The notes: a model not told the origin generated them from the letters alone. 64,000 nucleotides of DNA from Spongisporangium articulatum (GCF_044465595.1 NZ_JBITLV010000002.1:310001-374000), one strand, 5' to 3'. Numbered from the stretch's first letter, positions 26,064 to 34,848 are shown. A program made the numbers and translations.

Positions 26064-26542
26064 GCGAGACCTCGCCCGTGCCGCCGCGCCAGGCGGTGCG
26101 CAACGTCATCGAGGGCCTGGTCGGGCGCGACGTCGACTTCTCGGACGGCGAGGCCGTGCATGCCGGTGGCACGTCGGTCACGGCCGTGTTCGTCACCGAC
26201 AAGCTCTCGACCTCCGCGGTCGCGGTGGTCGACCTGGCCGCCGCGGCCCGTCTCGGGGGCGCCCTCGGGCTGATCCCCAAGGGCGGCGTCGACGACGCGA
26301 TCGACGACAAGGAACTGCCGGCCACGTTGCGGGACAACTGCTACGAGGTGCTGAACGTGCTCTCGTCGGTCTTCAACGTGCCCGGCGCGCCGCACGTGAA
26401 GCTCTACAAGATGTACGGCCCCGGCGACGCGCTGCCGCCCGACGTGCAGTCGCTGACCGCCACGCTCGGCGCCCGCGAGGACGTCCGGATGGACATCTCC
26501 GGCTACGGGCCCGGCCTGATGTCCATCGTCTGCCAGCCCTGA
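26060..26542 (+). CDS. Unrecognised conserved-looking chemotaxis operon protein
   Basis: 160 residues, no membrane segment, no signal peptide. The centre reads TSAVAVVDLAAAARLGGALGLIPKGG, then LRDNCYEVLNVLSSVFN, then PHVKLYKMYGPGDALP. The E-V-L-N helix faintly recalls the E-x-x-N helix of CheC/CheX proteins, and the length fits a single such domain. I cannot assign the family. Overlap with cheY2 (ATGA) and position before cheW show that it belongs to the operon. It may be a divergent phosphatase or an adaptor for the second CheY. Confidence 0.8.
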   Translation: MSETSPVPPRQAVRNVIEGLVGRDVDFSDGEAVHAGGTSVTAVFVTDKLSTSAVAVVDLAAAARLGGALGLIPKGGVDDAIDDKELPATLRDNCYEVLNVLSSVFNVPGAPHVKLYKMYGPGDALPPDVQSLTATLGAREDVRMDISGYGPGLMSIVCQP

Positions 26543-26574
26543 AGCACCCGTCCAAACTCTCGAAAGGCATTGTG

Positions 26575-27018
26575 ATGAGCCAGCTGTCGACCTTCGTCGT
26601 CGGCCCGTACCTGTTCGGCGTCGAGGTCGAACTGGTGCAGGAGATCGTCCGGCTCGAGTCGATGACCCCGGTGCCCCTGGCCGCGGGTGCGATCGGCGGG
26701 CTGATCAACCTCCGTGGTGAGGTGATCACCGCGGTCGACCTGCGCAAGCGCCTGGGCATGCCCCCGGCCAAGCGGGTCCGGCCCGGCACGCTGAACGTCG
26801 TCGTCCGGGTGGACGGCGAGCCGACCAGTCTCGTGGTCGACGAGATCGGCGGCGTGGTCACCGTGGACGGCCTGCCGTTCGAGGAGACCCCCTCCACCGT
26901 CGACGCGCAGGTGCGTGACCTGATCGGTGGCGCCTTCACGCTGCCCGAGCGGTTGCTGCTGGCGCTCAACGTCCGCTCCGTCCTGACCGGCCTCGAGGCG
27001 CCGGCCCTCGCCGGCTGA
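26575..27018 (+). CDS. cheW: Chemotaxis coupling protein CheW
   Basis: 147 residues, a single CheW SH3-like domain: FVVGPYLFGVEVELVQEIV start, then GLINLRGEVITAVDLRKRLG, then VVDEIGGVV. It bridges CheA and chemoreceptors. ATG 26575 has GAAAGG 7 nt upstream, while the GTG three bases earlier is too close. It is the first gene after a short gap (32 bp) in the overlapping series. Confidence 0.93.
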   Translation: MSQLSTFVVGPYLFGVEVELVQEIVRLESMTPVPLAAGAIGGLINLRGEVITAVDLRKRLGMPPAKRVRPGTLNVVVRVDGEPTSLVVDEIGGVVTVDGLPFEETPSTVDAQVRDLIGGAFTLPERLLLALNVRSVLTGLEAPALAG

Positions 27019-27088
27019 CCCAGCTCCAGGCACCGCACCCGTGAAACAGCCGCGGGGCCCCGTCCGTCCCTTCCGAAAGGTCCACCCG

Positions 27089-28753
27089 ATGTCCACCGTC
27101 GCCCTCCCCGCGGCCCGCGCCCAGAAGGCGGCCGGGCGCTCCCCGCTGCGGCTGTTCTCCGACTTGTCCATCAAGTTCAAGATCATCACCATGGCCGTGC
27201 TGGCCCTCGTGGTCACCGGGGCCGTCGGGCTCACCGGTCAGCTGGCGGCCAGCAGGATCAACGACGACGGGACCATGATCGCTCAGGTCATGGCCCGGCG
27301 GGCGACCGCTGCGCTCGAGGGACGGGCCAACTGGGCCGGTCTGCGGCGTGACATGCTGCTGATGCTGGTCTCGAGCGACCCCGCCACCGTCAAGAGCGCC
27401 CAGGCCGACGTCACCGACGGCCTCGGCGATGTCGACAAGGCCATCGCCGAGTTGCAGCAGATCGGCCTCGACTCCGGCGACGCCGCCCTGCTGAGCGATC
27501 AGATCGCGCCGAACCTGGCCAAGGCGACCGAGATCTGGCGGACCAAGCTGGAGCCGATCGCTCAGAACGTGGATCTGTCCCAGGCCGACTACGACCGGTT
27601 CGTGAAGATCTTCTCGGGCCAGTTCAGCGACGCGGCCGGCCCGGTCAAGGACGGGTTCAGCTCCATCGCCGACAACGCGAAGGCCGAGATGTCGGCGAGC
27701 TCGGCGAAGCAGGGCCGGGAGGCCCACTCCGCGATCGTGCGGATCTGGCTGTTCACGGGTGTCGGTGCCCTGGTTCTGCTCCTGCTCGGATTCTGGATCG
27801 CCACGATGATCTCCCGTTCGGTGGCGAAGGTCCGCGACGCGCTGCAGGCGCTCGCCCGGGGCGACCTGACGCATCGGGCCGCGGTGGACAGCCGGGACGA
27901 GGTCGGTCAGATGGCCCAGGCCCTCAGCGAGGCGCAGGACTCGCTCACGGCGGCGGTCAACGAGATCAACGGCACGTCGGGCACGCTCGCCGGCAGCGCC
28001 GAGGAGCTCTCGGCGGTCAGCGCCCAGGTCTCCTCGAACTCCGAGCAGGCCACGGCCCAGGCCACGGCGCTCGGGTCGACCGCCAACGAGGTCTCGAGCA
28101 ACGTGCAGACGGTCGCGGCGGGCACCGAGCAGATGAGCGCCAGCATCCGCGAGATCGCGCAGTCCTCCTCGGAGGCGTCGCGGGTCGCCGGCTCCGCGGT
28201 CAGCGAGGCCGCCACGGCGACCGAGACGGTCGGCAAGCTCGGTGCCTCGAGCGCGGAGATCGGCAACGTGGTCAAGGTGATCACGAGCATCGCCGAACAG
28301 ACGAACCTGCTGGCGCTGAACGCGACCATCGAGGCGGCACGCGCCGGGGAGGCCGGCAAGGGCTTCGCGGTGGTGGCCGAGGAGGTCAAGCAGCTGGCGC
28401 AGGAGACGGCGCGGGCCACGGAGGACATCTCCCAGCGGGTCGAGGCCATCCAGGGCGACACGGAGGCCGCGATGGCGGCGATCGCCCGGATCGCGCAGAC
28501 CATCGAGGACGTGAACTCCTACCAGACCACGATCGCCTCGGCGGTCGAGGAGCAGTCGGCCACGACCAGCGAGATGGCCCGCACGATCGCCGACACGGCG
28601 CGCGGTGCCTCGAGCATCGCCACCGACGTGTCGTCGGTCGCCGAGGTCTCGCGCTCGTCGAGCCAGGGCATCGGCGAGGCGCAGCGCGCGGCGTCCGAGC
28701 TGGCCAACCTCGCGGGCAACCTGCAGGAGCTGGTCGGCCGGTTCCGGGTCTGA
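27089..28753 (+). CDS. Transmembrane methyl-accepting chemotaxis protein
   Basis: 554 residues from ATG 27089 with GAAAGG 8 nt upstream. TM1 is FKIITMAVLALVVTGAVGL (about 25-45). An extracellular four-helix-bundle sensor of about 170 residues follows, then TM2 IWLFTGVGALVLLLLGFWIA, a HAMP domain, and the signalling hairpin with tip VITSIAEQTNLLALNATIEA. The sensor domain has no obvious ligand motif. It shares its ribosome-binding context with cheW and closes the che operon. A strong hairpin follows the stop. Confidence 0.94.
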   Translation: MSTVALPAARAQKAAGRSPLRLFSDLSIKFKIITMAVLALVVTGAVGLTGQLAASRINDDGTMIAQVMARRATAALEGRANWAGLRRDMLLMLVSSDPATVKSAQADVTDGLGDVDKAIAELQQIGLDSGDAALLSDQIAPNLAKATEIWRTKLEPIAQNVDLSQADYDRFVKIFSGQFSDAAGPVKDGFSSIADNAKAEMSASSAKQGREAHSAIVRIWLFTGVGALVLLLLGFWIATMISRSVAKVRDALQALARGDLTHRAAVDSRDEVGQMAQALSEAQDSLTAAVNEINGTSGTLAGSAEELSAVSAQVSSNSEQATAQATALGSTANEVSSNVQTVAAGTEQMSASIREIAQSSSEASRVAGSAVSEAATATETVGKLGASSAEIGNVVKVITSIAEQTNLLALNATIEAARAGEAGKGFAVVAEEVKQLAQETARATEDISQRVEAIQGDTEAAMAAIARIAQTIEDVNSYQTTIASAVEEQSATTSEMARTIADTARGASSIATDVSSVAEVSRSSSQGIGEAQRAASELANLAGNLQELVGRFRV

Positions 28754-28793
28754 CCCGTTCCGTCCCGGATCCGTCCGGAATCACGTACGCCGC

Positions 28794-28829
28794 CGCGCGG
28801 CCCACTGATCAAGATTGGTGGGCCGCGCG
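28794..28829 (+). terminator. Hairpin closing the che operon
   Basis: CGCGCGGCCCAC, a 12-nt loop, GTGGGCCGCGCG: 12 perfect pairs starting 40 bp after the mcp stop. There is no U tract. It likely separates the chemotaxis operon from the EAL-HDOD gene. Confidence 0.7.
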
Positions 28830-28889
28830 ACGCGTGGTCGGCGAATCTTCGGCTTACCCGGCCCGGCCGGGCCTCGACATCCTGAGCGG

Positions 28890-30140
28890 ATGTCGTTCAC
28901 GAGCCCTCCCGGGCCGGTGTCGAGCGCGGACGGCGAGATCGACGGCGAGGTCACCGGCGGCGTCCAGGTGTGGCGCCAGACCGTGGTGGACGCCGCGCAC
29001 GAGCCGCGCGCCTACCGGTTCGCCGCCGGACACTCCGGTGACTCCCACCGCGCCCTCGACCCGGTGGTCAGCGATGTCGGCCTGCATGCGCTGACCGACG
29101 GGCGGCGCACCTTCGTCGACTTCAGCGGCCGGGACTTCGCCGCCCACGACCGCTACGGCGGGGGAGAGCGGCTCTTCCCACCGGACCAGGTCGTGCTCGA
29201 GGTGGACGGTGCCCTCGTCGGGGCCGACGACCTCACCGACCTGGAACGCCTGCAGGACGCCGGGTACCGGATCGCGGTCAGCCAGCCCGCCGCGCTGCCG
29301 GTCGAGCCCGCGCTGTTCGGCATCGCCGACTACGTGACCGTCGACGTCGGGGTGTGCGACCCGGACGACGTGACGGACCTGGCCGCGGGCCTGCGGGGCA
29401 GCACGGTCGGGCTGGTCGCCACCGGGGTCGACACCCCGGCCCTCTTCGACTGGTGCCTGATCGGCGGGTTCGAGCTCTTCCAGGGCCGGGCGGCCGGCCG
29501 CCCGCCCGTGCGGGGGCCCGAGTCCGTCGCGCCGGCGCAGTTCCTCGCGCTGCGGCTGATCCAGGCGCTGGCCGCCGACGCCGACATCGATCAGCTCGAG
29601 GAACTGGTCAGCGCCGACCCGGGGTTGTCGGTGCAGCTGATGCACGGGGCCAACTCCGCCGTCTTCTCGGGCACCGACGGCATCACCTCGTTGCACCAGG
29701 CCCTGGTGCTCATGGGCCGGGGGGTGCTCAGCGTCTGGGCGACCCGGGCCGCGCTGCTGGGCGGTACGCCGGGGGTGCCGGCCGAGGCGGTGTGGACGGC
29801 GGTCGCGCGCGGGTTGAGCTGCCGCCGGCTGGTCGCCGGGAGCGGGGCCACGGCATACACGATCGGCCTGCTGTCCGGGGTCGCCGAAGGTCTGGGACTG
29901 CCGTTGCCGCAGTTGCTCGACGTGATCTCGGCGGGGCCGGCCCTGCACGCCGCGGCCGCCGGGACGGACGCCTCGGGAGGGCCGGGCGCCGCAGGTCAGG
30001 CGCTGGCCGCCGTCCTCGCCTACGAACGGGCCGACGTGGACGGCGTCCTGGCCAGCGGGCTGGCGCCCGACGAGGTGTGCGACGTGTACCTGCGCGCGCT
30101 GGCCGACGCCCTGGTGCGGTTGAAGCGGTTGGGACTCTGA
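28890..30140 (+). CDS. EAL-HDOD (YuxH-like) signalling protein
   Basis: 416 residues. The N-terminal half resembles an EAL domain: VWRQTVVDAAHEPRAYRF, then VVLEVDGALVGADDLTDLERLQDAGYRIA, ending in GGFELFQGRAAGRPP. The ExLxR metal-binding motif is not visible, so c-di-GMP hydrolysis is unlikely. The C-terminal half is an HDOD domain (LRLIQALAADADIDQLEELVSADPGLSVQLM, then ALVLMGRGVLSVWA). The family is associated with motility and c-di-GMP signalling in other bacteria. ATG 28890 is chosen because the earlier frame overlaps the terminator. Confidence 0.82.
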   Translation: MSFTSPPGPVSSADGEIDGEVTGGVQVWRQTVVDAAHEPRAYRFAAGHSGDSHRALDPVVSDVGLHALTDGRRTFVDFSGRDFAAHDRYGGGERLFPPDQVVLEVDGALVGADDLTDLERLQDAGYRIAVSQPAALPVEPALFGIADYVTVDVGVCDPDDVTDLAAGLRGSTVGLVATGVDTPALFDWCLIGGFELFQGRAAGRPPVRGPESVAPAQFLALRLIQALAADADIDQLEELVSADPGLSVQLMHGANSAVFSGTDGITSLHQALVLMGRGVLSVWATRAALLGGTPGVPAEAVWTAVARGLSCRRLVAGSGATAYTIGLLSGVAEGLGLPLPQLLDVISAGPALHAAAAGTDASGGPGAAGQALAAVLAYERADVDGVLASGLAPDEVCDVYLRALADALVRLKRLGL

Positions 30141-30144
30141 CCGA

Positions 30145-30166
30145 ATCCGATCGCACATTCGGATTG
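30145..30166 (+). terminator. Weak hairpin after the EAL-HDOD gene
   Basis: AATCCGA, an 8-nt loop, TCGGATT, beginning 4 bp after the stop. The stem is AT-richer than its surroundings. It is a possible terminator or RNA end. Confidence 0.4.
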
Positions 30167-30299
30167 GCGGGTCACGCGCCGGACGGCCGTAAACCTGACA
30201 GGATTCGCCCAGACCGGCTCCAACCAACGGGCCGGTCCGCCATGAGGTGCCGGGAGAACCCCGTGCGCCCGGGCGGAGTCGGGTGTTGCCGAGGGTGGA

Positions 30300-31397
30300 A
30301 TGACCAAGGGCTACGAGCGCGGGCCGGACGACGACGTCCCGCTGACCGCGGGCCAGGCCGGGGGGCGGGCTGCGCCGGACGAGGGGTCCGGCGAGCCACC
30401 CGCACAGGCGGGGTGGCATGACATCCCCGAGCCCTGGCGGGCCTTCCTCGATGCCTTCCCCGACTCGATGATCGTCGTGAACCCTTATCGGGTACCGGTT
30501 TTCGCCAGCGAGGCGGTCGAGGGGCTGTCCCAGTACGCGCGGGCCCAGCTCGTCGGTCACGACAAGATCCACATGGCCCCCGAGTACCAGCCCGCGGCCC
30601 GCGAGGCCTGGCGGATCGCCTCGGCGGGCGGGCGGGCCTCGTTCATCGGCAAGGCCGTCGACGCCGACGGCTCGGACGTGTGGTTGGACATCTCGTTGAC
30701 CCGGGCCCCGGACCCGGTCAACCCCGGCGGTGTCGTCTACGTGACCACGGTCCGCCCGGCCGAGGAGCAGATGAAGGTCTCGACGGCCCTCGGCGCGGCC
30801 AACAGCCGGTTCTACGCCCTGCTGGACGCGATCGACCTGCCCGTCCTGGTGATCGACGCGAGCATGACCATCCGTCTGGTCAGTCCGGGGGCCGAGCGCA
30901 TGTTCGGCCGCCCCTCCACCTCGTTCGTCGACCGGTTCCTCTTCGACGCGATGTGGATCGGGCACGCCCCCGGTCAGCGGGTGACGGGCCCGGACCCGGA
31001 GTTGCTCGCGAGGGTCCGGCGGGGCAAGAAGCAGGACATCGTGCGGCTGGTCGAGACGGCCCAGGGCCCGGTGACGGTACGGATCACCATGCAGCAGATC
31101 CGTCCGGTGGTCGACGGCGATCTCATGCTGGTCTACCAGCCGCTCACCTCCGCCGACGCGCTGGCTCGCGACGGCTTGCTCGAGACCGCCCGCGCGGCAG
31201 CGGGTCTCACGCCACGGGAGGGTCAGGTGCTGGACCTCCTGGCCCAGGGCAGCACGGTGTCCGCGATGGGCCGCGAGCTGTCCCTGTCCGTGCACACGGT
31301 GCGCGGGATCGTGCAGTCGTTGCTGACCAAGCTCGACAGCCGCAACCAGGTTCAGGCCCTGGTGGAGGCGGTCCGGCGCAACCTGGTCTCCCTCTGA
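30300..31397 (+). CDS. PAS-domain regulator with LuxR-type helix-turn-helix
   Basis: 365 residues. The first PAS region runs about 50-155 (FLDAFPDSMIVVNPYRVPVFAS). The second is about 175-285 (FYALLDAIDLPVLVIDASMTIRLVSPGAERMFG). A LuxR helix-turn-helix closes the protein (LTPREGQVLDLLAQGSTVSAMGRELSLSVHTVRGIVQSLL). There is no receiver domain, so it probably senses a small ligand or redox state directly and binds DNA. It lies downstream of the chemotaxis and EAL-HDOD genes but 159 bp away, with its own leader. The targets are unknown. Confidence 0.85.
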   Translation: MTKGYERGPDDDVPLTAGQAGGRAAPDEGSGEPPAQAGWHDIPEPWRAFLDAFPDSMIVVNPYRVPVFASEAVEGLSQYARAQLVGHDKIHMAPEYQPAAREAWRIASAGGRASFIGKAVDADGSDVWLDISLTRAPDPVNPGGVVYVTTVRPAEEQMKVSTALGAANSRFYALLDAIDLPVLVIDASMTIRLVSPGAERMFGRPSTSFVDRFLFDAMWIGHAPGQRVTGPDPELLARVRRGKKQDIVRLVETAQGPVTVRITMQQIRPVVDGDLMLVYQPLTSADALARDGLLETARAAAGLTPREGQVLDLLAQGSTVSAMGRELSLSVHTVRGIVQSLLTKLDSRNQVQALVEAVRRNLVSL

Positions 31398-31404
31398 CCC
31401 CCGT

Positions 31405-31422
31405 CGATCATGCGCAAACGCA
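31405..31422. repeat. Single copy of the TGATCATGCGCAAACGC repeat
   Basis: CGATCATGCGCAAACGCA matches the units of the 18410-18545 cluster. It lies between the convergent PAS-LuxR and methyltransferase genes, the same setting as the other full copies. Confidence 0.7.
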
Positions 31423-31429
31423 GCATCGA

Positions 31430-32224
31430 TCAGCCGGAACGACGGGCCAGGACGACGGTCGCGCCGCGCTCGTCGTCCGTCTCGACCGTCGGGGTGAGGC
31501 CCGCCGCCCGTACCGCCCCCAGCAGGAGGGGGACCTGCCCGGTGCTGCACTCGACCGCGAAAACCCCACCGGGCCGTAGCCATTGGCGGGCCTCGGCGAG
31601 GATCCGCCGGATCACGCCCAGCCCGTCGGGGCCTCCGTCGAGGGCCGCGCGGGGTTCGTGGTCGCGGGCCTCGGGGGGCATGTCCGCGACGGCGTCGCTC
31701 GGCACGTAGGGCGCGTTGGCGGCCAGGACCGCGACCCGGCCGCGCAGCTCGACCGGTAGGGCCTCGAGCAGATCGCCCGTGTGGACGGCGGCCGCCCCCA
31801 CGTTGCGGCGGGCCAGCGCCGTGGCCCGCGGGTCGACGTCGGCCAGATGGAGTTCGACGCCCGGCACCCGGGCCGCGATCACGGCGCCGACGGCCCCGCA
31901 GCCACAGCAGAGGTCGACGACCGCGTCACCCGGCCGGACCATGTCGGCCGCCAGCCGGGCGGCCCGCTCGGCGAGCAGGGCGGTGCGCTGCCGCGGCACG
32001 AAGACGTGCGGGTCGATCGCCAGACGCAGCCCGCAGAATGCGACCCACCCGAGGATCACCTCGAGGGGTTCGCCGTCGACCCGTCGCCGCACCAGGTCGG
32101 CGAGGCCGGCCGGGTCCGTGGCGGCCTCGAGGAGCAGGCCCGCCTCCTCCTCCGCGAAGGCGCAGCCGGCCGCCCGGAGCCGGGTCACCGTGTCGTCGAA
32201 GTCGAGGTCCGGCACGGGCGCCAT
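31430..32224 (-). CDS. PrmC/HemK-related N5-glutamine methyltransferase
   Basis: 264 residues from ATG 32224 (MAPVPDLDFDD). The SAM site is VVDLCCGCGAVGAVIAA and the substrate motif is ANAPYVP. Classical PrmC has NPPY; this reads NAPY, as in a PrmC-related actinobacterial group. It probably methylates a glutamine or nitrogen in a protein, but release factors are not certain substrates. ATG 32284 is another possible start, adding basic residues (REEARRRRRAG). That would overlap the TGATCA repeat. It is downstream of xylA on the same strand but separated by 89 bp. Confidence 0.78.
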   Translation of the reverse strand: MAPVPDLDFDDTVTRLRAAGCAFAEEEAGLLLEAATDPAGLADLVRRRVDGEPLEVILGWVAFCGLRLAIDPHVFVPRQRTALLAERAARLAADMVRPGDAVVDLCCGCGAVGAVIAARVPGVELHLADVDPRATALARRNVGAAAVHTGDLLEALPVELRGRVAVLAANAPYVPSDAVADMPPEARDHEPRAALDGGPDGLGVIRRILAEARQWLRPGGVFAVECSTGQVPLLLGAVRAAGLTPTVETDDERGATVVLARRSG

Positions 32225-32287
32225 GCTCTCATCGCGGTTCGTGCCTGCCCGTCGGCGCCGGCGCGCCTCCTCCCGAGCGGCCATTTG

Positions 32288-32297
32288 CTCGTGATCA
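32288..32297. repeat. Partial CTCGTGATCA repeat unit
   Basis: CTCGTGATCA followed by GGCACGAAC resembles the outer units of the TGATCA repeat family. It lies just before the methyltransferase gene. Confidence 0.45.
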
Positions 32298-32313
32298 GGC
32301 ACGAACCGTTGTC

Positions 32314-33486
32314 TCAGGCGACGCCGTAGAGGTGGTCCAGGGCCAGCTGGTCCAGCGCCTCGAAGGCCATGCCGCGGGCGGCCATCGCCTCGGGGTCGTG
32401 CGCCTCGGCCCGGACGTCGGCCAGGGTCTCGCCCTCACCCACGGTCGGCACGGCGAGCTGGTCGACGCGGGCCGCCTTGAGCGCCTCCTGCACGGCCGGG
32501 TCGGCCCGGAAGGCCCGGACCTTCTGCTGCAGGATCAGGTAGTTGCGCATGCAGCCGGCGGCCGACGCCCAGACGCCGTCCATGTCCTCGGTGCGCGGCG
32601 GCTTGAAGTCGAAATGCCGCGGCCCGTCGTACTTCCCGGCCTTGCCGGAGGTGTGCTCGACGACGTCGACGGTCCAGAACGCTCCGCGCGCGTTGCCGGC
32701 GCCGAAGCGCAGGTCCTGGTCGAACCGGGGCCCGTTCTGGCCGTTCAGGTCGATGTGGAAGAGCTTGCCGTGCCACAGCGCCTGGGCGATGCCGGCCGCG
32801 TAGTTGACCCCCGCCATCTCCTCGTGCCCGACCTCGGGGTTGAGGCCGACCAGCTCGGGGTGCTCGAGTTCGTTGATGAAGGCCAGGGCGTGCCCGATGG
32901 TCGGCAGCAGGATGTCGCCGCGGGGCTCGTTGGGCTTGGGCTCGATCGCGAAACGGATGTCGTAGCCCTGGTCGAGCACGTACTGGCCGAGGATGTCGAA
33001 GGCCTCCTTGTACCGGTCGAGGGCGGCCTTGACGTCCTTGGCGGCCCCCGACTCCGCACCCTCGCGGCCGCCCCAGGCCACGAACGTCGTGGCGCCGAGT
33101 TCTGCTGCCAGGTCGAGGTTCTCGGCCGTCTTCGCGAGGGCGAAGCGGCGCACGTCGCGGTCGTTGTTGGTGAACCCGCCGTCGCGGAACACGGGGTGGG
33201 AGAACAGGTTCGTGGTGATCATCGGGATCTTCAGCCCGGTCTCGGTCAGCGCCTTGCGCAAAGGCCCCAGGTGGCGCTCCTTCTCGGCCGCGTCGGCGTC
33301 GAACGGGAACACGTCGTTGTCGTGGAAGGTCATGCCGTAGGCGCCCAGGTCGGACAGCCGGTGCACCGCCTCGGCGGGGTCCAGCGGGGGCCGGACGGCG
33401 CCGCCGAAGACGTCCACGCCCTGCCATCCGACGGTCCAGAGGCCGAAGGAGAACTTGTCGTCACGAGTCGGGACGAAGTCACTCAT
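32314..33486 (-). CDS. xylA: Xylose isomerase
   Basis: 390 residues, the length of actinobacterial class I xylose isomerases. Catalytic residues are H55 and D58 in MTFHDNDVFPFD. Metal ligands are in FAIEPKPNEPRGD, GLNPEVGHEEMAG and FHIDLNGQNGPRFDQDLRFG. It converts D-xylose to D-xylulose in the cytosol. ATG 33486 has GGAAAT upstream. It is divergent from the xylose ABC importer, with a ROK-type operator between. No xylulokinase gene is in the window. Confidence 0.96.
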   Translation of the reverse strand: MSDFVPTRDDKFSFGLWTVGWQGVDVFGGAVRPPLDPAEAVHRLSDLGAYGMTFHDNDVFPFDADAAEKERHLGPLRKALTETGLKIPMITTNLFSHPVFRDGGFTNNDRDVRRFALAKTAENLDLAAELGATTFVAWGGREGAESGAAKDVKAALDRYKEAFDILGQYVLDQGYDIRFAIEPKPNEPRGDILLPTIGHALAFINELEHPELVGLNPEVGHEEMAGVNYAAGIAQALWHGKLFHIDLNGQNGPRFDQDLRFGAGNARGAFWTVDVVEHTSGKAGKYDGPRHFDFKPPRTEDMDGVWASAAGCMRNYLILQQKVRAFRADPAVQEALKAARVDQLAVPTVGEGETLADVRAEAHDPEAMAARGMAFEALDQLALDHLYGVA

Positions 33487-33668
33487 AGGGATTTCCGCTC
33501 CTTCGGGGTCGAGCCGCGCGTATGACGGCCGCGTTACTTGATCGTTATGAAAAACAACATATCCGCCCGGCCGGAGGCTGTTGACCGGCGAGACTAACCA
33601 GCTATGTTGCAAGACACAACATAACCGGTGATCGTCGTCACACGATCATGATTGCGAAGGGGCGATCG
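33487..33668. promoter_or_regulatory. xylA / xylF divergent control region
   Basis: 182 bp, AT-richer than its surroundings. A perfect dyad TATGTTG (33603-33609), CAAGACA, CAACATA (33617-33623) lies here. A second half site CAACATA is at 33555-33561, near the xylA side. The ROK protein encoded at 37088 is the natural candidate binder. One full site and one half site could control both directions. AAGGGG before ATG 33669 is the ribosome site of the binding-protein gene. Confidence 0.65.
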
Positions 33669-34787
33669 ATGAACTCAGCCAAGAAGTGGCAGGTGTTGCC
33701 GGTTGCGGCGACGGCCGCTCTGGTTCTCGCACTGGCCGCCTGTGGTGGTAGCTCGTCGGGCTCGTCCGGTGGCGACACCGCGTCGACCGGCAAGGTCGGC
33801 GTGATCCTGCCGGACGCCACCACCTCTCCGCGCTGGGAGGCCAACGACCGTCCGAGCCTCACCAAGGCCTTCTCGGACGCCGGCATCGAGTCCGACATCC
33901 AGAACGCCGGTGGCGACAAGACCAAGTTCGCCACCCTGTGCGACAGCATGATCAACGAGGGCGTTCAGGTCCTCATGATCGTCAACCTCGACTCCGACTC
34001 CGGTGCGGCATGCCTCAAGAAGGCCGCCGCCGCCGGCATCAAGAGCATCGACTACGACCGGCTCACGCTGGGCGGCGGCGCGTCGTACTACGTGTCGTTC
34101 GACAACGTGAAGGTCGGCGGTCTGATGGGCGAGGGCCTCGAGAAGTGCCTCGCGGACGACGGCAAGACCTCGAACGCGGGCGTCGTGTACATCAACGGCG
34201 CGCCGACCGACAACAACGCCGCGCTGTTCAAGCAGGGCTACGACGACTACCTCAAGGGTCTGGGCGGCAAGGTCAAGCTGCTGTCCACGAACCAGACCGG
34301 TGAGTGGGACGCCAAGAAGGCCGGTACCGCCTTCGACGGCCTGTACTCGCAGTTCGGCAGCAAGATCCAGGGCGTCATCTCGGCCAACGACACGATGGCC
34401 GGCGGCATCATCGCCAGCCTGAAGCGCAACGGCCTCGCCGGCAAGGTCCCGGTCACCGGCCAGGACGCGAGCGTCGAGGGCCTGCAGCGCATCCTCGCGG
34501 GTACGCAGTGCATGACCGTCTACAAGAACACCAACCTCGAGGCCGACGCGGCCTCGAAGCTGGCGATCGCGCTGATCAAGGGCGACACCGCCACGGCCGA
34601 CAGCCTGGCCACCGGTTCGGTCCCGGACACGGTGACCAAGCAGAACGTCAAGTCCGTGCTGGTCACGCCGCAGGCGATCTACCAGGACTCGGTGAAGACG
34701 GTCGTGTCCGACGGCTTCCAGAAGGCCGCCGACATCTGCACCACCGCAAGCCTCAAGGAGGCCTGCACCAAGTACGGCGTCAGCTGA
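33669..34787 (+). CDS. Xylose-type ABC importer, substrate-binding lipoprotein
   Basis: 372 residues. The signal peptide ends in the lipobox LALAAC with C25. A Ser/Gly-rich linker and a type I periplasmic-binding fold follow (KVGVILPDATTSPRWEANDRP; GVQVLMIVNLDSD; ISANDTMAGGIIASL; VTGQDASVEGLQRI). The last motif is typical of XylF/ChvE sugar binders. It is lipid-anchored outside the membrane and delivers sugar to the permease. ATG 33669 is chosen for its ribosome site. A terminator hairpin follows, so it should be made in excess over the membrane parts. Confidence 0.92.
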   Translation: MNSAKKWQVLPVAATAALVLALAACGGSSSGSSGGDTASTGKVGVILPDATTSPRWEANDRPSLTKAFSDAGIESDIQNAGGDKTKFATLCDSMINEGVQVLMIVNLDSDSGAACLKKAAAAGIKSIDYDRLTLGGGASYYVSFDNVKVGGLMGEGLEKCLADDGKTSNAGVVYINGAPTDNNAALFKQGYDDYLKGLGGKVKLLSTNQTGEWDAKKAGTAFDGLYSQFGSKIQGVISANDTMAGGIIASLKRNGLAGKVPVTGQDASVEGLQRILAGTQCMTVYKNTNLEADAASKLAIALIKGDTATADSLATGSVPDTVTKQNVKSVLVTPQAIYQDSVKTVVSDGFQKAADICTTASLKEACTKYGVS

Positions 34788-34820
34788 CCCCGGTCGGCTG
34801 AACCAGTACTGCATCGGGAC

Positions 34821-34848
34821 GGGCCGGCCCGCGCACGCGGGCCGGCCC
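34821..34848 (+). terminator. GC-rich hairpin after the binding-protein gene
   Basis: GGGCCGGCCCGCG and CGCGGGCCGGCCC separated by CA, followed by TTTCCCC. It lies inside the importer operon between the binding protein and the ATPase. Partial termination here would give more binding protein than transporter. Confidence 0.75.
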
